From the NCBI RefSeq assembly GCF_005222755.1, contig NZ_STGD01000003.1, positions 1 through 64,000 of the forward strand: DNA of 64,000 nucleotides, in the 5' to 3' direction. The DNA comes from Roseomonas sp. HF4 (GTDB lineage Bacteria; Pseudomonadota; Alphaproteobacteria; Acetobacterales; Acetobacteraceae). The notes beneath the pieces were generated by a model. That model did no database searches. It had not been told where the DNA came from and worked only from the letters and a program-made list of their open reading frames with translations. Made by a program: the position numbers and the translations under genes. Positions 8,766-16,817 of the stretch are shown here, in pieces (positions within the stretch are counted from its first letter, which is position 1; every line of letters starts with the position of its first letter).

Positions 8766-9740
8766 ATGCCGCACAGGATCATCCTCGGCCGCCCGCTGCA
8801 CCCCGCCGGCGCGGCGGTGCTGGCGGCGCGCGGCGACCTCGACATCACCGAGTTGTTCGACCCGGCCGCCGATGCCCTGCACGCCGCGCTGGCCGATGCG
8901 GATGGCCTGATCGCCTGGCTCGAGCGCGTGGACCACGCCGCGCTCGCCGCCGCGCCCCGGCTGCGCGCGGTCTCGCGCGTCGGCGTCGGCTTCGACACCA
9001 TCGATATCCCGGCCTGCTCCGAACGCGGCATTCCCGTGATGGTGGTGAACGGCACCAACGACCTGTCGGTCGCCGAGCACGCCATGATGCTGATGCTGGC
9101 GGTCGCGCGCCGCGCGGTCGATGCCGATGCGCATGTGAAGGCCGGCGGCTGGTGGCCGGAGGACGGCCCGCGCATGGTGGACCTGGCCGGGCGAACGGTG
9201 CTGGTCGTGGGCTACGGGCGGATCGGCGCGCGCGTCGCGCAATATTGCCGCGCCTTCCACATGCGCGTGCTGGTGCACGACCCGCTCTACCATCCCGCCC
9301 GCATCGCCGCCGACGGGCACGAACCCGCCCGCGACCTGCACGCCGCCCTGGCGCGATCCGATGTCGTGACCCTCCATTGCCCGCTCACGCCGCACACGCA
9401 CCACCTGATGGACGAGGCCGCGCTGGCGGCGCTCCGGCCGGGCGCCATCCTTGTCAACACCGCGCGCGGGCCGGTCGCGCAGCAGGCGGCGGTGGCGGCG
9501 GCGCTGCGCTCGGGCCGCCTGATGGGCTTCGGGACCGACGTGCTGGAAACCGAGCCCGCCGAGCCCGGCAACCCGCTGCTGTCGCTGCCCAATGTCGTGG
9601 TCAGCCCGCATTCGGCGGCGAGCACGGAGGAAGGGCTGTCCCGCATGGCGGTCGCGGCGGCGCGCAACCTGCTCGATGCACTGGACGGAAGGCCGGACCC
9701 GGCCATGATGGTCAACCCCGGGATCCTGCAGCGCGGGTAG
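8766..9740 (+). CDS. D-2-hydroxyacid dehydrogenase family protein
   Basis: NAD-dependent oxidoreductase interconverting a 2-hydroxyacid and a 2-oxoacid; the substrate (3-phosphoglycerate, glyoxylate, hydroxypyruvate or other) is not readable. 324 residues: substrate domain, then Rossmann domain with GYGRIG (about 149-154), and the catalytic set Arg234 (NTARGPV), Glu263 (DVLETEP) and His282 (SPHSAAS). It lacks the ACT/regulatory C-terminal domain of long SerA. It is 68 bases upstream of the epimerase and possibly co-transcribed with the ligase-ACP cassette. Confidence 0.9.
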   Translation: MPHRIILGRPLHPAGAAVLAARGDLDITELFDPAADALHAALADADGLIAWLERVDHAALAAAPRLRAVSRVGVGFDTIDIPACSERGIPVMVVNGTNDLSVAEHAMMLMLAVARRAVDADAHVKAGGWWPEDGPRMVDLAGRTVLVVGYGRIGARVAQYCRAFHMRVLVHDPLYHPARIAADGHEPARDLHAALARSDVVTLHCPLTPHTHHLMDEAALAALRPGAILVNTARGPVAQQAAVAAALRSGRLMGFGTDVLETEPAEPGNPLLSLPNVVVSPHSAASTEEGLSRMAVAAARNLLDALDGRPDPAMMVNPGILQRG

Positions 9741-9808
9741 CCGCCCGCCTCCCCTGGCGGCGGGCGCCGCGCCGCGCGATGATCCCGCCCGGGGAAACCA
9801 AGGAACCA

Positions 9809-10837
9809 ATGGATGCACACCGCATGACTGCCGCCGTGCCGGTCGCCGGCCATCGCTTCATCATCGTGGGCGGCGCGAGCCTGGTCGGCTCCGCCACCGC
9901 GGCCGAGCTGCTCGACGCCGGCGCCGCCGAGGTCGTGCTGTTCGACAATTTCTCGATGGGCTCCGAGGCCGCCGTCGCGCATCTGGCCGACAACCCGCGG
10001 CTCCGGCTGGTGCGCGGCGACGTCATGCGCCTGCCGGACCTGCTGCGCGCCATGGAAGGCTGCCAGGGCGCGCTGCTGCTTGCCGCCTACATGACGCTGA
10101 ACATGGACCGCGACCCCTGGGGCGGCCTCGACGTCAACATCCGCGGCGTGCAGAACGCGCTGGAGGCGGCGCGCGCGAACGGCGTGAAGAAGGTCGTCTT
10201 TGCCTCCTCCAACGCGGTCTACGGCTACGGGCCGGGGGTGAAGGGGGACCTGGTCGAGGCCACGCCCTTCCACTCGGTGGGCGCGCCGCCGGCGGCGATC
10301 CTCTACGGCGCCACCAAGATCATCGGCGAGCAACTGTGCCGCGACTACAAGCGCCGCTTCGGGCTCGACTACGTCGTGTTGCGCTACTCGACCGTGTACG
10401 GCGAACGCCAGCACTACCGCGCGGCGAACGCGCTCTACATCATCGAGACCTGGGACAAGGTGAAGCGCGGCGAGCGCCCGCAGGTCTTCGGCGACGGGTC
10501 CGAGACGAAGCACTTCGTCTACGTGGGCGACCTCGCCCGCGCCAACCGCATGGCCTTCGAGGCCGACGCGACGGATGTCGCGGTCAACACCTCGGGCCCC
10601 AAGCCGGTCACGACGCTGGACCTCGTGCGGATGGTCACGCGCCTCGCCGGGTCGGACATCGAGCCCGAATTCGTCGGCGACACGCCGGGCAAGGTGCGGC
10701 TCACATCGGGCGGCGCCTTCCGCATCGCGCACGAGGAAGCGGCGCGCGCCATCGGCTGGAAGCCCGAGGTCGGCATGGAGGAAGGGCTGAAGCGCCTCAT
10801 GGCCTGGATCGAGGGCAATGAGGCCCGGGCGTCCTGA
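9809..10837 (+). CDS. NAD-dependent epimerase/dehydratase
   Basis: Extended SDR protein likely acting on a nucleotide-sugar or similar substrate. 342 residues: nucleotide-binding GGASLVGSATA (about 21-31), catalytic Tyr166/Lys170 (YGATK) with the upstream SSNAVYGYG serine region. The ATG at 9809 has AAGGAA four bases upstream and is preferred to the ATG at 9779. It precedes the ligase gene by 13 bases, so the same transcript is expected. Exact reaction unknown; UDP-glucose 4-epimerase-like sequences are the nearest family. Confidence 0.88.
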   Translation: MDAHRMTAAVPVAGHRFIIVGGASLVGSATAAELLDAGAAEVVLFDNFSMGSEAAVAHLADNPRLRLVRGDVMRLPDLLRAMEGCQGALLLAAYMTLNMDRDPWGGLDVNIRGVQNALEAARANGVKKVVFASSNAVYGYGPGVKGDLVEATPFHSVGAPPAAILYGATKIIGEQLCRDYKRRFGLDYVVLRYSTVYGERQHYRAANALYIIETWDKVKRGERPQVFGDGSETKHFVYVGDLARANRMAFEADATDVAVNTSGPKPVTTLDLVRMVTRLAGSDIEPEFVGDTPGKVRLTSGGAFRIAHEEAARAIGWKPEVGMEEGLKRLMAWIEGNEARAS

Positions 10838-10850
10838 TGCGGCAGAGCAG

Positions 10851-12290
10851 ATGACCGAAGCCGCGCCTGTCCTCACGCGGATCGAGGCGGTCGCGCGCCG
10901 CATCCCCGACAACCCGGCGCTGCTGCGGGACGGCACGCCCATCGCCTATGGCGCGTTGCTGCGCCAGGTGCACGGCATGGCGGGGCAGCTCGCGCGGGGC
11001 GGGATCGCGCCGGGCGACGCGGTCGGCATCACGGTCGGCGACGTGGTCGGGCACATCGTCGTCTCGCTCGCGCTGATGCGCCTCGGCTGCCGCCAGGTCA
11101 GCCTGCCGCCCTCCGACCCCGCGCCGCTGCGCGATGCGCTGGCGCGCCGGCTCGGCCTTGTCGCCGTGGTGGGGGAGGCGGCGGCGGAGGCCCGCGGCGG
11201 CGCGGCGCTGCTGCGTCCGGATTTCGACGCCGCCGCCGCCGGGCGCGACGCCGCCCACGCCCCGCCGGTCGGGCGCGGCACCATGGTCTTCTCGACCTCG
11301 GGCACCACGGGGCGACCCAAGCTGATGCTGGCCGAGGAGCCGGTGGTGACCCACAAGGCCGACATGCTGGCGGGCTTCGGCCGGGTATTCCTCCATGCGC
11401 CGAGCTTCGACGGCCATCACAGCCGGCGCCTCACCGTCCGCAGCCTGCTGACCGGCGGGACCGAAGTTCTGACCGGCACGCTGCCGGCGCGCGACCTCGC
11501 GCGCCTTGTCGCGCGCTTCGGGGTGCAGCGCCTCCATCTGGCGCCGCCGGCGCTGGCCGCGCTGCCCGACGGGCTGGACGGCGCGGCCTGGCCCCCCGGC
11601 ACCCGCATCCTGACCACCGGCACGCGCGTGCCGCAGGCGGTGCGGCTGCAGGCGCAGGCGAGACTCGGCTGCGCGCTGCACGTCATCTACGGCACCACCG
11701 AGGTCGGCCTCGTCAGTATCGCCGGCCCCGACGACCACGGGCGCCACCCGGATTCGGCCGGACAGGTCCTGCCCGGCGTCGAGGCCGAGGTGACCGGCGA
11801 GGATGGCCAACCCCTGCCGCCCGGCGAGGAAGGGCTGCTCCGCTTCCGTTCGGCAGGCGCCGTGCGCGGCTACGTCGACGACCCCGAGGCCGATGCCCGC
11901 TTCTTCGATGACGGCTGGTTCCGCCCGGGCGATGTCGGGCGCGTGCTGCCGGGCGGCGAGCTTCTGGTCGCGGGCCGCGCGGACGACCGCATGACGCTCG
12001 GCATCATCAAGATCTTCCCCGCGGAAATCGAGGCGGCGGCCGAGGGCTTCCCCGAACTGCGCGACTGCGCCGCCTTCGCGGTGCCCTCCGGCGCGCTGGG
12101 CGACATTCCCGTGCTGGCGGTGGTGGCCGGCGACGGCTTCGATGCTGCGGCGCTGCTCGCCCATTGCCGGGCGCGGCTTGGCCTGCGGGCGCCGCGCAAG
12201 GTGGTGGTGCTGGCCGCGCTGCCGCGCAACGCGTCGGGCAAGGTGGTGCGGCGCGACCTCGTGGCGCTGCTGCGGACGGAGGGTGAATGA
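10851..12290 (+). CDS. Adenylate-forming (AMP-binding) ligase
   Basis: ANL-superfamily enzyme that activates a carboxylic acid as an acyl- or aminoacyl-adenylate and passes it to a thiol. 479 residues, compact for the family. Motifs: P-loop STSGTTGRPKLM (about 153), YGTTEVG (about 281), GWFRPGDVGRV (about 362), hinge GRADDRMT and the C-terminal catalytic lysine in NASGKVVRRDL. Its stop overlaps the start of an acyl carrier protein gene (ATGA), so the carrier protein, not CoA, is the likely acceptor. Start 10851 is used; an alternative ATG at 10818 lies inside the epimerase gene. Substrate unknown. Confidence 0.9.
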   Translation: MTEAAPVLTRIEAVARRIPDNPALLRDGTPIAYGALLRQVHGMAGQLARGGIAPGDAVGITVGDVVGHIVVSLALMRLGCRQVSLPPSDPAPLRDALARRLGLVAVVGEAAAEARGGAALLRPDFDAAAAGRDAAHAPPVGRGTMVFSTSGTTGRPKLMLAEEPVVTHKADMLAGFGRVFLHAPSFDGHHSRRLTVRSLLTGGTEVLTGTLPARDLARLVARFGVQRLHLAPPALAALPDGLDGAAWPPGTRILTTGTRVPQAVRLQAQARLGCALHVIYGTTEVGLVSIAGPDDHGRHPDSAGQVLPGVEAEVTGEDGQPLPPGEEGLLRFRSAGAVRGYVDDPEADARFFDDGWFRPGDVGRVLPGGELLVAGRADDRMTLGIIKIFPAEIEAAAEGFPELRDCAAFAVPSGALGDIPVLAVVAGDGFDAAALLAHCRARLGLRAPRKVVVLAALPRNASGKVVRRDLVALLRTEGE

Positions 12291-12556
12291 TGCGGGACAG
12301 GGCGGCGCTGCGCGCCATCATCGCCGAGGGTGTGCGTCAGAATCCGGTCGTGTCGGTCTCCGACCCCGCGCTGCTTGCGCGGCTCGCGGACCCGTCGGCG
12401 GAGTGCGGCTTCGAGGAACTGGGCTACGATTCCCTCGCGCGCATGGAATTCTGCATTTGGATGCAGCTCGAGCACGGCATCGAGATCGGCGAGGCGGCGC
12501 TGCTGGACCATCCGGGCGTCGACGCGCTGGCGGCGCATCTCGCACGCCGCGAATGA
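12287..12556 (+). CDS. Stand-alone acyl/peptidyl carrier protein
   Basis: 89-residue carrier protein with the phosphopantetheine attachment serine in GYDSLARME (Ser49) and a four-helix-bundle pattern. It is distinct from the fatty-acid AcpP at 51846, being less acidic and with an Arg after DSL. ATGA overlap with the ligase and ATGA with the next short ORF suggest coupled translation. Probably carries the product of the upstream ligase. Confidence 0.88.
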   Translation: MMRDRAALRAIIAEGVRQNPVVSVSDPALLARLADPSAECGFEELGYDSLARMEFCIWMQLEHGIEIGEAALLDHPGVDALAAHLARRE

Positions 12557-12699
12557 CCGCTGCGGCGCCCTCGTGGCTGTCGCGCCTGGCGCGGCGCGCC
12601 GCCGGCTGCGCGCGCCGGGACCCGCGCTGCGCCGCGGCGGCCGGCCCCGGCGGTCCGCGCAGCCCTGCCGCCATTGCCGTCCGGGCGCGCCCCACGTGA
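12553..12699 (+). CDS. Possible short coupled ORF (48 aa), unknown
   Basis: An ATG overlaps the carrier-protein stop (ATGA) and the 48-codon frame ends in a TGA that overlaps the GTG start of the next gene (GTGA). The peptide is Ala/Arg/Pro-rich with no recognisable domain, which is what random high-GC sequence also yields. It is listed because the GTG downstream has no visible ribosome-binding site, so ribosomes may arrive by reading this frame. It could instead be untranslated spacer or the remnant of a decayed gene. Confidence 0.3.
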   Translation: MTAAAPSWLSRLARRAAGCARRDPRCAAAAGPGGPRSPAAIAVRARPT

Positions 12700-13583
12700 C
12701 GACGCTTCCCGACCGCTTCGCCGCCTGCCGGACGGCGGCGGATTTCTACCGCGTCCAGATCGACGCCGAGAACCTCCTCTCGCCCGCCGAGGTCGAGGCG
12801 CTCGAACCCGCCGGCCTGCCGCCGCAGGCCGCCGCCTGGCTCGGGAAGCTGCGCGGCATGCTGATGCTGGCGGGCGGCGGGGCGCAGGCGTTCCGTCGCC
12901 GCGACCTGTCCGACAACGCGACCTTCTACGAAGGCGAGGGCGAGGGCTCGCCGCGCTGCCTCGTCGTCGCCTTCACCGGCATCGCGATGCGGATGAACGT
13001 GCCGGCGCCGGCCTTTCTGCAGGCGCTTCCGGCGGCGTCATGCGATGTCGTGATCCTGCGTGACCCGGGGCGTGCCGCCTTCCTCGCCGGCGTGCCGGGC
13101 TATGCCGCCGACCTGCCGGCGCTGGCGGCGCGGCTGGCGGCCGACCTGCCGGGCGGGCGGCATCCGGGCGGCATCCGCTGCATCGGCACCAGCGCTGGCG
13201 GCGCGGCGGCGCTGTATCTCGGGCGGCTGGTCCGGGCGCGCCGGGCGGTCAGCGTGGATGGCGCGCACCCGGCGGCGCTGAAGCTGCGGCTGCCCGACGA
13301 GGTCGACAGGGGCGCGCTCGACGCCGCCCTGGCCCGGACGCCGCCGGGGCCGGAGGTGCTGGTGGCGGCGCACGGCATCGGCGACCTGCGGGATGCGGTG
13401 CGCGGACGGCTGCTCGCGGCTGGCCTGCCGGGGGCGCGCGCGCTGACGGTCGCGGTGCAGGGGCCGCACGGGTTGTTCGGCACCCTGCTGGCGCGGAGGC
13501 TGCTCGGGCGCTTCCTGGCCGAGGTGCTGCTGGCCGACACGCCGCCCGACGGCCTGCCCGCCACCTGGCCGGCGGCGACCTGA
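12696..13583 (+). CDS. Putative alpha/beta-hydrolase-like protein
   Basis: 295 residues from a GTG at 12696. A nucleophile-elbow sequence GTSAGGAA (Ser166) in a strand-turn-helix context, a preceding CDVVILRDP strand and a late histidine in QGPHGLFG (about 265) fit an alpha/beta-hydrolase fold. No specific family is recognised. Placed after a ligase and carrier protein, it could release or transfer the carrier-bound acyl group (thioesterase or acyltransferase); that role is inference. An upstream in-frame extension to 12330 overlaps the carrier gene and is rejected. Confidence 0.65.
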   Translation: MTTLPDRFAACRTAADFYRVQIDAENLLSPAEVEALEPAGLPPQAAAWLGKLRGMLMLAGGGAQAFRRRDLSDNATFYEGEGEGSPRCLVVAFTGIAMRMNVPAPAFLQALPAASCDVVILRDPGRAAFLAGVPGYAADLPALAARLAADLPGGRHPGGIRCIGTSAGGAAALYLGRLVRARRAVSVDGAHPAALKLRLPDEVDRGALDAALARTPPGPEVLVAAHGIGDLRDAVRGRLLAAGLPGARALTVAVQGPHGLFGTLLARRLLGRFLAEVLLADTPPDGLPATWPAAT

Positions 13584-13648
13584 TGTCGGGCGCAGGACGG
13601 CTTCACCTTCGTGCCCCTCTGACGCCGGGCGGGCCGCAGTCGCGGCCT

Positions 13649-13663
13649 CGGCCCTTCGGGCCG
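13649..13663. terminator. Hairpin between convergent genes
   Basis: A perfect 6-bp stem CGGCCC/GGGCCG with loop TTC lies in the 163-bp gap where the hydrolase-like gene and the LysR gene converge. It could end transcripts from both sides. No T-run. Confidence 0.45.
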
Positions 13664-13746
13664 TAAGTCGGACCTTCGTGCGCCTGGTATGAGAGACCGT
13701 TCGAGACTGCGCGTTCAGGCGCATCCCGACGTCCGGCTCCGGGCCC

Positions 13747-14604
13747 TCAGCCCGGCGGCGCCTCCAGGCTCTCCCGGATGAAGCCGACAAGCGGCTCGAC
13801 CAGCGCGCTGCGGCCCTCGGCATCGCCAAAGAGGCACATCTCGGCCGTGCCGCAGGCCGGCAGGCCCGGCAGCTCCGCGAGGCCCTGCGGCAGGCCGGTC
13901 CGGCCCAGCACCGTCGCCGCGAAGCCCGCCTGCGCCGCGGCCGCGACGCCGAGCAGCGAGGCCGAGGTGTAGAGCACCTCGAAGGCGATCCCCGCCCGCG
14001 CCAGCGCCGCCAGCGCGCGGTCGCGGAACATGCAGCCCTGCGGCAGCATCGCGACGGGCAGCGGCCGGTCCTCCGGCGGCGCCCAGCCGGGGGCGGCGAC
14101 CCAGACGATGGTCTCGGTGAAGACCGGGCGGCCTTCCGTCTCCCCGTCCCGCCGCTTGCCGAGCACGAGGTCGAGCGCGCCGTCGGCCATGGCCGCGCGG
14201 AGGTCGTGGCTGCGCCCGACCTCCACCTCCAGCCGCACCTCGGGATAGGTCTGCGCGAAGCGCGCCAGCACCGGGGCCAGGTTGCGCGGGATGAAATGGT
14301 CCGCGATGCCGAGGCGAAGCCGCCCCGCGACCGGCGGCGCCACCATCCGGCGCACCGCCTCGTCGTTCAGCGCCAGGATGCGCCTTGCGTAGGCGAGCAG
14401 CGTCTCGCCCTCCCGCGTCAGGCTGACACCGCGGCCGCCGCGGTCGAGCACGCGGCGGCCCAGGATCTCCTCGAGCCGCTTCACCTTCAGGCTGATCGCC
14501 GACTGCGTCAGGCCGAGCGCGACGCCTGCCGCGGTGAAGCCGCCGCGCTCGGCCACAGTGACGAAGCCGCGCAGCAGGTCGAGATCGAGGTCGGGGACGC
14601 GCAT
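13747..14604 (-). CDS. LysR-family transcriptional regulator
   Basis: DNA-binding regulator with an N-terminal winged helix-turn-helix (LRGFVTVAERGGFTAAGVAL, then LTQSAISLKVKRLEE, about 6-65) and a periplasmic-binding-like effector domain (about 90-285). 285 residues from 14604 (MRVPDLDLDLL); in-frame ATGs at 14619 and 14622 would add a few residues and cannot be excluded. Its target may be a neighbouring operon, but no divergent partner starts next to it. The T-rich terminator of the DUF2076 gene lies just upstream. Confidence 0.9.
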   Translation of the reverse strand: MRVPDLDLDLLRGFVTVAERGGFTAAGVALGLTQSAISLKVKRLEEILGRRVLDRGGRGVSLTREGETLLAYARRILALNDEAVRRMVAPPVAGRLRLGIADHFIPRNLAPVLARFAQTYPEVRLEVEVGRSHDLRAAMADGALDLVLGKRRDGETEGRPVFTETIVWVAAPGWAPPEDRPLPVAMLPQGCMFRDRALAALARAGIAFEVLYTSASLLGVAAAAQAGFAATVLGRTGLPQGLAELPGLPACGTAEMCLFGDAEGRSALVEPLVGFIRESLEAPPG

Positions 14605-14654
14605 GGCATGAGGAACCATCATGCCCACGCCCGCGTCAATGAGGGGTGCAAATG

Positions 14655-14686
14655 AAAAGGGCCGGAACCCCAAAGGCCCCGGCCCC
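14655..14686 (-). terminator. Rho-independent terminator of the DUF2076 gene
   Basis: On the minus strand, 22 bases after the DUF2076 stop, a stem GGGCCGG/CCGGCCC with an inner GG/CC pairing is followed directly by TTTTC. This is the clearest intrinsic terminator in the window. Confidence 0.75.
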
Positions 14687-14708
14687 GTTGCCGATCCGGC
14701 GGGCCGGA

Positions 14709-15392
14709 TCAGATCTCCTCGTCGCCGCCCCAGTCACCGCCGTCATCGGCCGCGGCCCAGGCATCCTGCTCGGCCGGCGCGGCATCGTAGCCGCCCTGGT
14801 CGGCGACCGGCGTCGCATCCGCTGCCGGCGTCGCGGCCGCCGCGGCGCCGCCGCCCATGGCCGACATCAGCAGGTTGCCCAGCATCATGCCGCCGACCAC
14901 GCCGGCCGCTGCTGCCGCCGCCGTGCCGAGGAAGCCCATGCCGCCGCGGCCCTGCTGCGCCATCGCCTGCGGGTTGTAGCCGGCCGGGTATTGCGGCCGC
15001 GGGCGGGGCGGCATGGGCGGCGGCATCTGCGCGTTCGAACGGCCGCCGAACAGCCCGCCGAACATGCCGCCGCCGCCGGCCTGCGCCGCCTGCGCCTGGC
15101 CCTGGCGCTGGGCGGCCTCGACCTCCCATTCCAGCTGCTGGATGCGGTTGCTCGCCTCGATCAGCGCGGCCTCGGTCGCGAAGGCCGTCTGGGTGATGCG
15201 GTAGCGCGCCTCGGGGTGGCGGGCGAACAACTCGGCGATCAGCCGGTCCGCCTCGGGGTCCAGCGGCGGCAGGTTCGGCACCTGCGCCGCGCCCGTGGCG
15301 CCCCAGGGGCCGCTCGGCGCGCCCTGAATCGGCGCCGCGCCGCTGATCCGCTCCACGAAGGCGGTGATGATCCGCCGTTCCTCGTCTGTCAT
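14709..15392 (-). CDS. DUF2076 domain-containing protein
   Basis: 227 residues. The N-terminal 100 residues (MTDEERRIITAFVERI, then DPEADRLIAELFARHPEARY, RITQTAFATEAALIEASNRI) match the DUF2076 pattern of a helical region with a coiled coil. It is followed by a Gly/Pro/Met-rich stretch, a small-residue hydrophobic segment (GFLGTAAAAAAGVVGGMM, about 145-165) and an acidic tail ending GGDEEI. Function unknown; often considered a periplasmic or membrane-associated stress protein, but the sequence does not prove this. Confidence 0.85.
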   Translation of the reverse strand: MTDEERRIITAFVERISGAAPIQGAPSGPWGATGAAQVPNLPPLDPEADRLIAELFARHPEARYRITQTAFATEAALIEASNRIQQLEWEVEAAQRQGQAQAAQAGGGGMFGGLFGGRSNAQMPPPMPPRPRPQYPAGYNPQAMAQQGRGGMGFLGTAAAAAAGVVGGMMLGNLLMSAMGGGAAAAATPAADATPVADQGGYDAAPAEQDAWAAADDGGDWGGDEEI

Positions 15393-15510
15393 CGTCTCTC
15401 ATCCTCTCCCGACATGGCCGGGGGCGCCGCCTGGCTACTCCGGCCCGCTCTCCCGACGGCGCGCGAGATGGTCCGGGGCTGGAGCGGTTTCAAGCCGGCC
15501 CGCGGCGCTG

Positions 15511-15945
15511 TTACCCGCCGGTCGCAATCCGGGGCGGCAGGCCGAGCCGACGCCACTCGATGGCCGGGCAACGGTCCATAACGACCATCAGGCCGGCCGC
15601 GCGCGCCCGCGCCGCCGCGGCCTCGTCCACGACGCCGAGCTGGAGCCAGACCGCCCCCGCACCGAGGCGGATCGCCTCGTCCACCACCGCGCCGGCCTCG
15701 GCGCTGCGGCGGAAGACATCCACCAGGTCGAGCGGCGCGGCCTCCTCGAGGCTTGCCACGGCCGGGACGCCGTGCACCGGCCGCCCGGCCAGCGCCGGGT
15801 TGACCGGCACGGCCTCGTAGCCGCGGTCGAGCAGGAAGCGGAACACGCCGTGGCTCGGACGGTCCGGCCGGTCGGAGGCGCCGACCACGGCGATCCGCCG
15901 CGTGGCCAGCAGCAGGTCCCGGATGGCGGCGTCCTCGCCCGCCAT
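15511..15945 (-). CDS. CoA-binding domain protein (YccU-like)
   Basis: 144-residue single Rossmann-fold CoA-binding protein: RIAVVGASDRPDRPSHGVF near the N-terminus, YEAVPVNPALAG, DLVDVFRRS and GAVWLQLGV are standard for this family. No catalytic function is established. The start at 15945 overlaps the preceding stop by one base (TGATG), so it is co-translated with the racemase-like gene. Confidence 0.88.
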   Translation of the reverse strand: MAGEDAAIRDLLLATRRIAVVGASDRPDRPSHGVFRFLLDRGYEAVPVNPALAGRPVHGVPAVASLEEAAPLDLVDVFRRSAEAGAVVDEAIRLGAGAVWLQLGVVDEAAAARARAAGLMVVMDRCPAIEWRRLGLPPRIATGG

Positions 15946-16694
15946 CAGAATTCCTCGAGCAGCCGGCCGCAGCCCTCGACCTTGTCCATGATCCCGTTGG
16001 CGCGCAGCGCATGCCAGTAGGTCGCGGTGTTGATGGCGATGACGGGCTTGCCGAGCCACATCTCGGCCATCGCGGCCAGCTTCACCATCGAGAGGTTCGT
16101 GCCGACCTGCACGATCGCGTCCACGTCGTCCCCGTCCAGCCGCTTGATCGCCTCCACGCACTGCTTCGGCGTGATCTGCGCGATGCCGGTCCAGGAGCGT
16201 GCCTGCAGCGCGATGTCGCGCACCACGCGGAAGCCCATGTCGCCGAAGTAGCGCGCGACCTCGGTGTTCATGGCCGGCCAGTAGGGCGAGAGCACGGCCA
16301 GCCGCTTCACGCCGCCATGGGCGTTCAGCGCCGCCGTGCAGGCATGCGAGCCGACCGAGATGTCGAGGCCCGAGACATCCTTGACCTGCGCGATGAAGCG
16401 GTCGGCGCCCTTGGCGCCGTCGAAGAACGTCACGGCCGACATGCCCATGACCAGGTAGTCCGGGCTGCAGGTCATGACGCTGCGCACGGCGTCGAGCGTA
16501 TTGGCGCCGATCAGTTCCGCCCCCTTGCGGAAGGTCTCGTTCGAGACGGCATCCGCGTTCGGCGTGAAGATGCGCGAATAGTGGTTGGTCACGCCGGCCG
16601 GCCGCATCATGTCGAAATCGGGCTGCACGACCGTGTTCGTGGAAGGGCCCATCACGCCGAACAGGCGCCGCCAGCCCAGAATGTCCCTGCCCAT
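15945..16694 (-). CDS. Asp/Glu racemase superfamily protein (maleate isomerase/AMDase-like), Cys-less
   Basis: 249 residues with the two-domain fold pattern of maleate cis-trans isomerases and arylmalonate decarboxylases: LFGVMGPSTNTVVQPD at the N-terminus, VKRLAVLSPYWPAMN mid-protein and LGKPVIAINTATYWHALR near the end. Both positions that normally carry the catalytic cysteines read otherwise: VMGMSAVTF where CTS-type text is expected, and QVGTNLSM where SCTNL is expected. The start at 16694 has a perfect AGGAGG seven bases upstream. Substrate unknown; partner genes suggest a small dicarboxylate. Confidence 0.75.
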   Translation of the reverse strand: MGRDILGWRRLFGVMGPSTNTVVQPDFDMMRPAGVTNHYSRIFTPNADAVSNETFRKGAELIGANTLDAVRSVMTCSPDYLVMGMSAVTFFDGAKGADRFIAQVKDVSGLDISVGSHACTAALNAHGGVKRLAVLSPYWPAMNTEVARYFGDMGFRVVRDIALQARSWTGIAQITPKQCVEAIKRLDGDDVDAIVQVGTNLSMVKLAAMAEMWLGKPVIAINTATYWHALRANGIMDKVEGCGRLLEEF

Positions 16695-16817
16695 CGCCCT
16701 GCCTCCTGTCGCCGTCGTGGCGCGCCAGCCTGCCACAGGCGCCGCACGGCGCCAGCCCTTGCCTTCGCCCCGGGGGCAAGGGACAGTCGCGTCGCTTCAC
16801 GCCGGAGAACGAGAACC

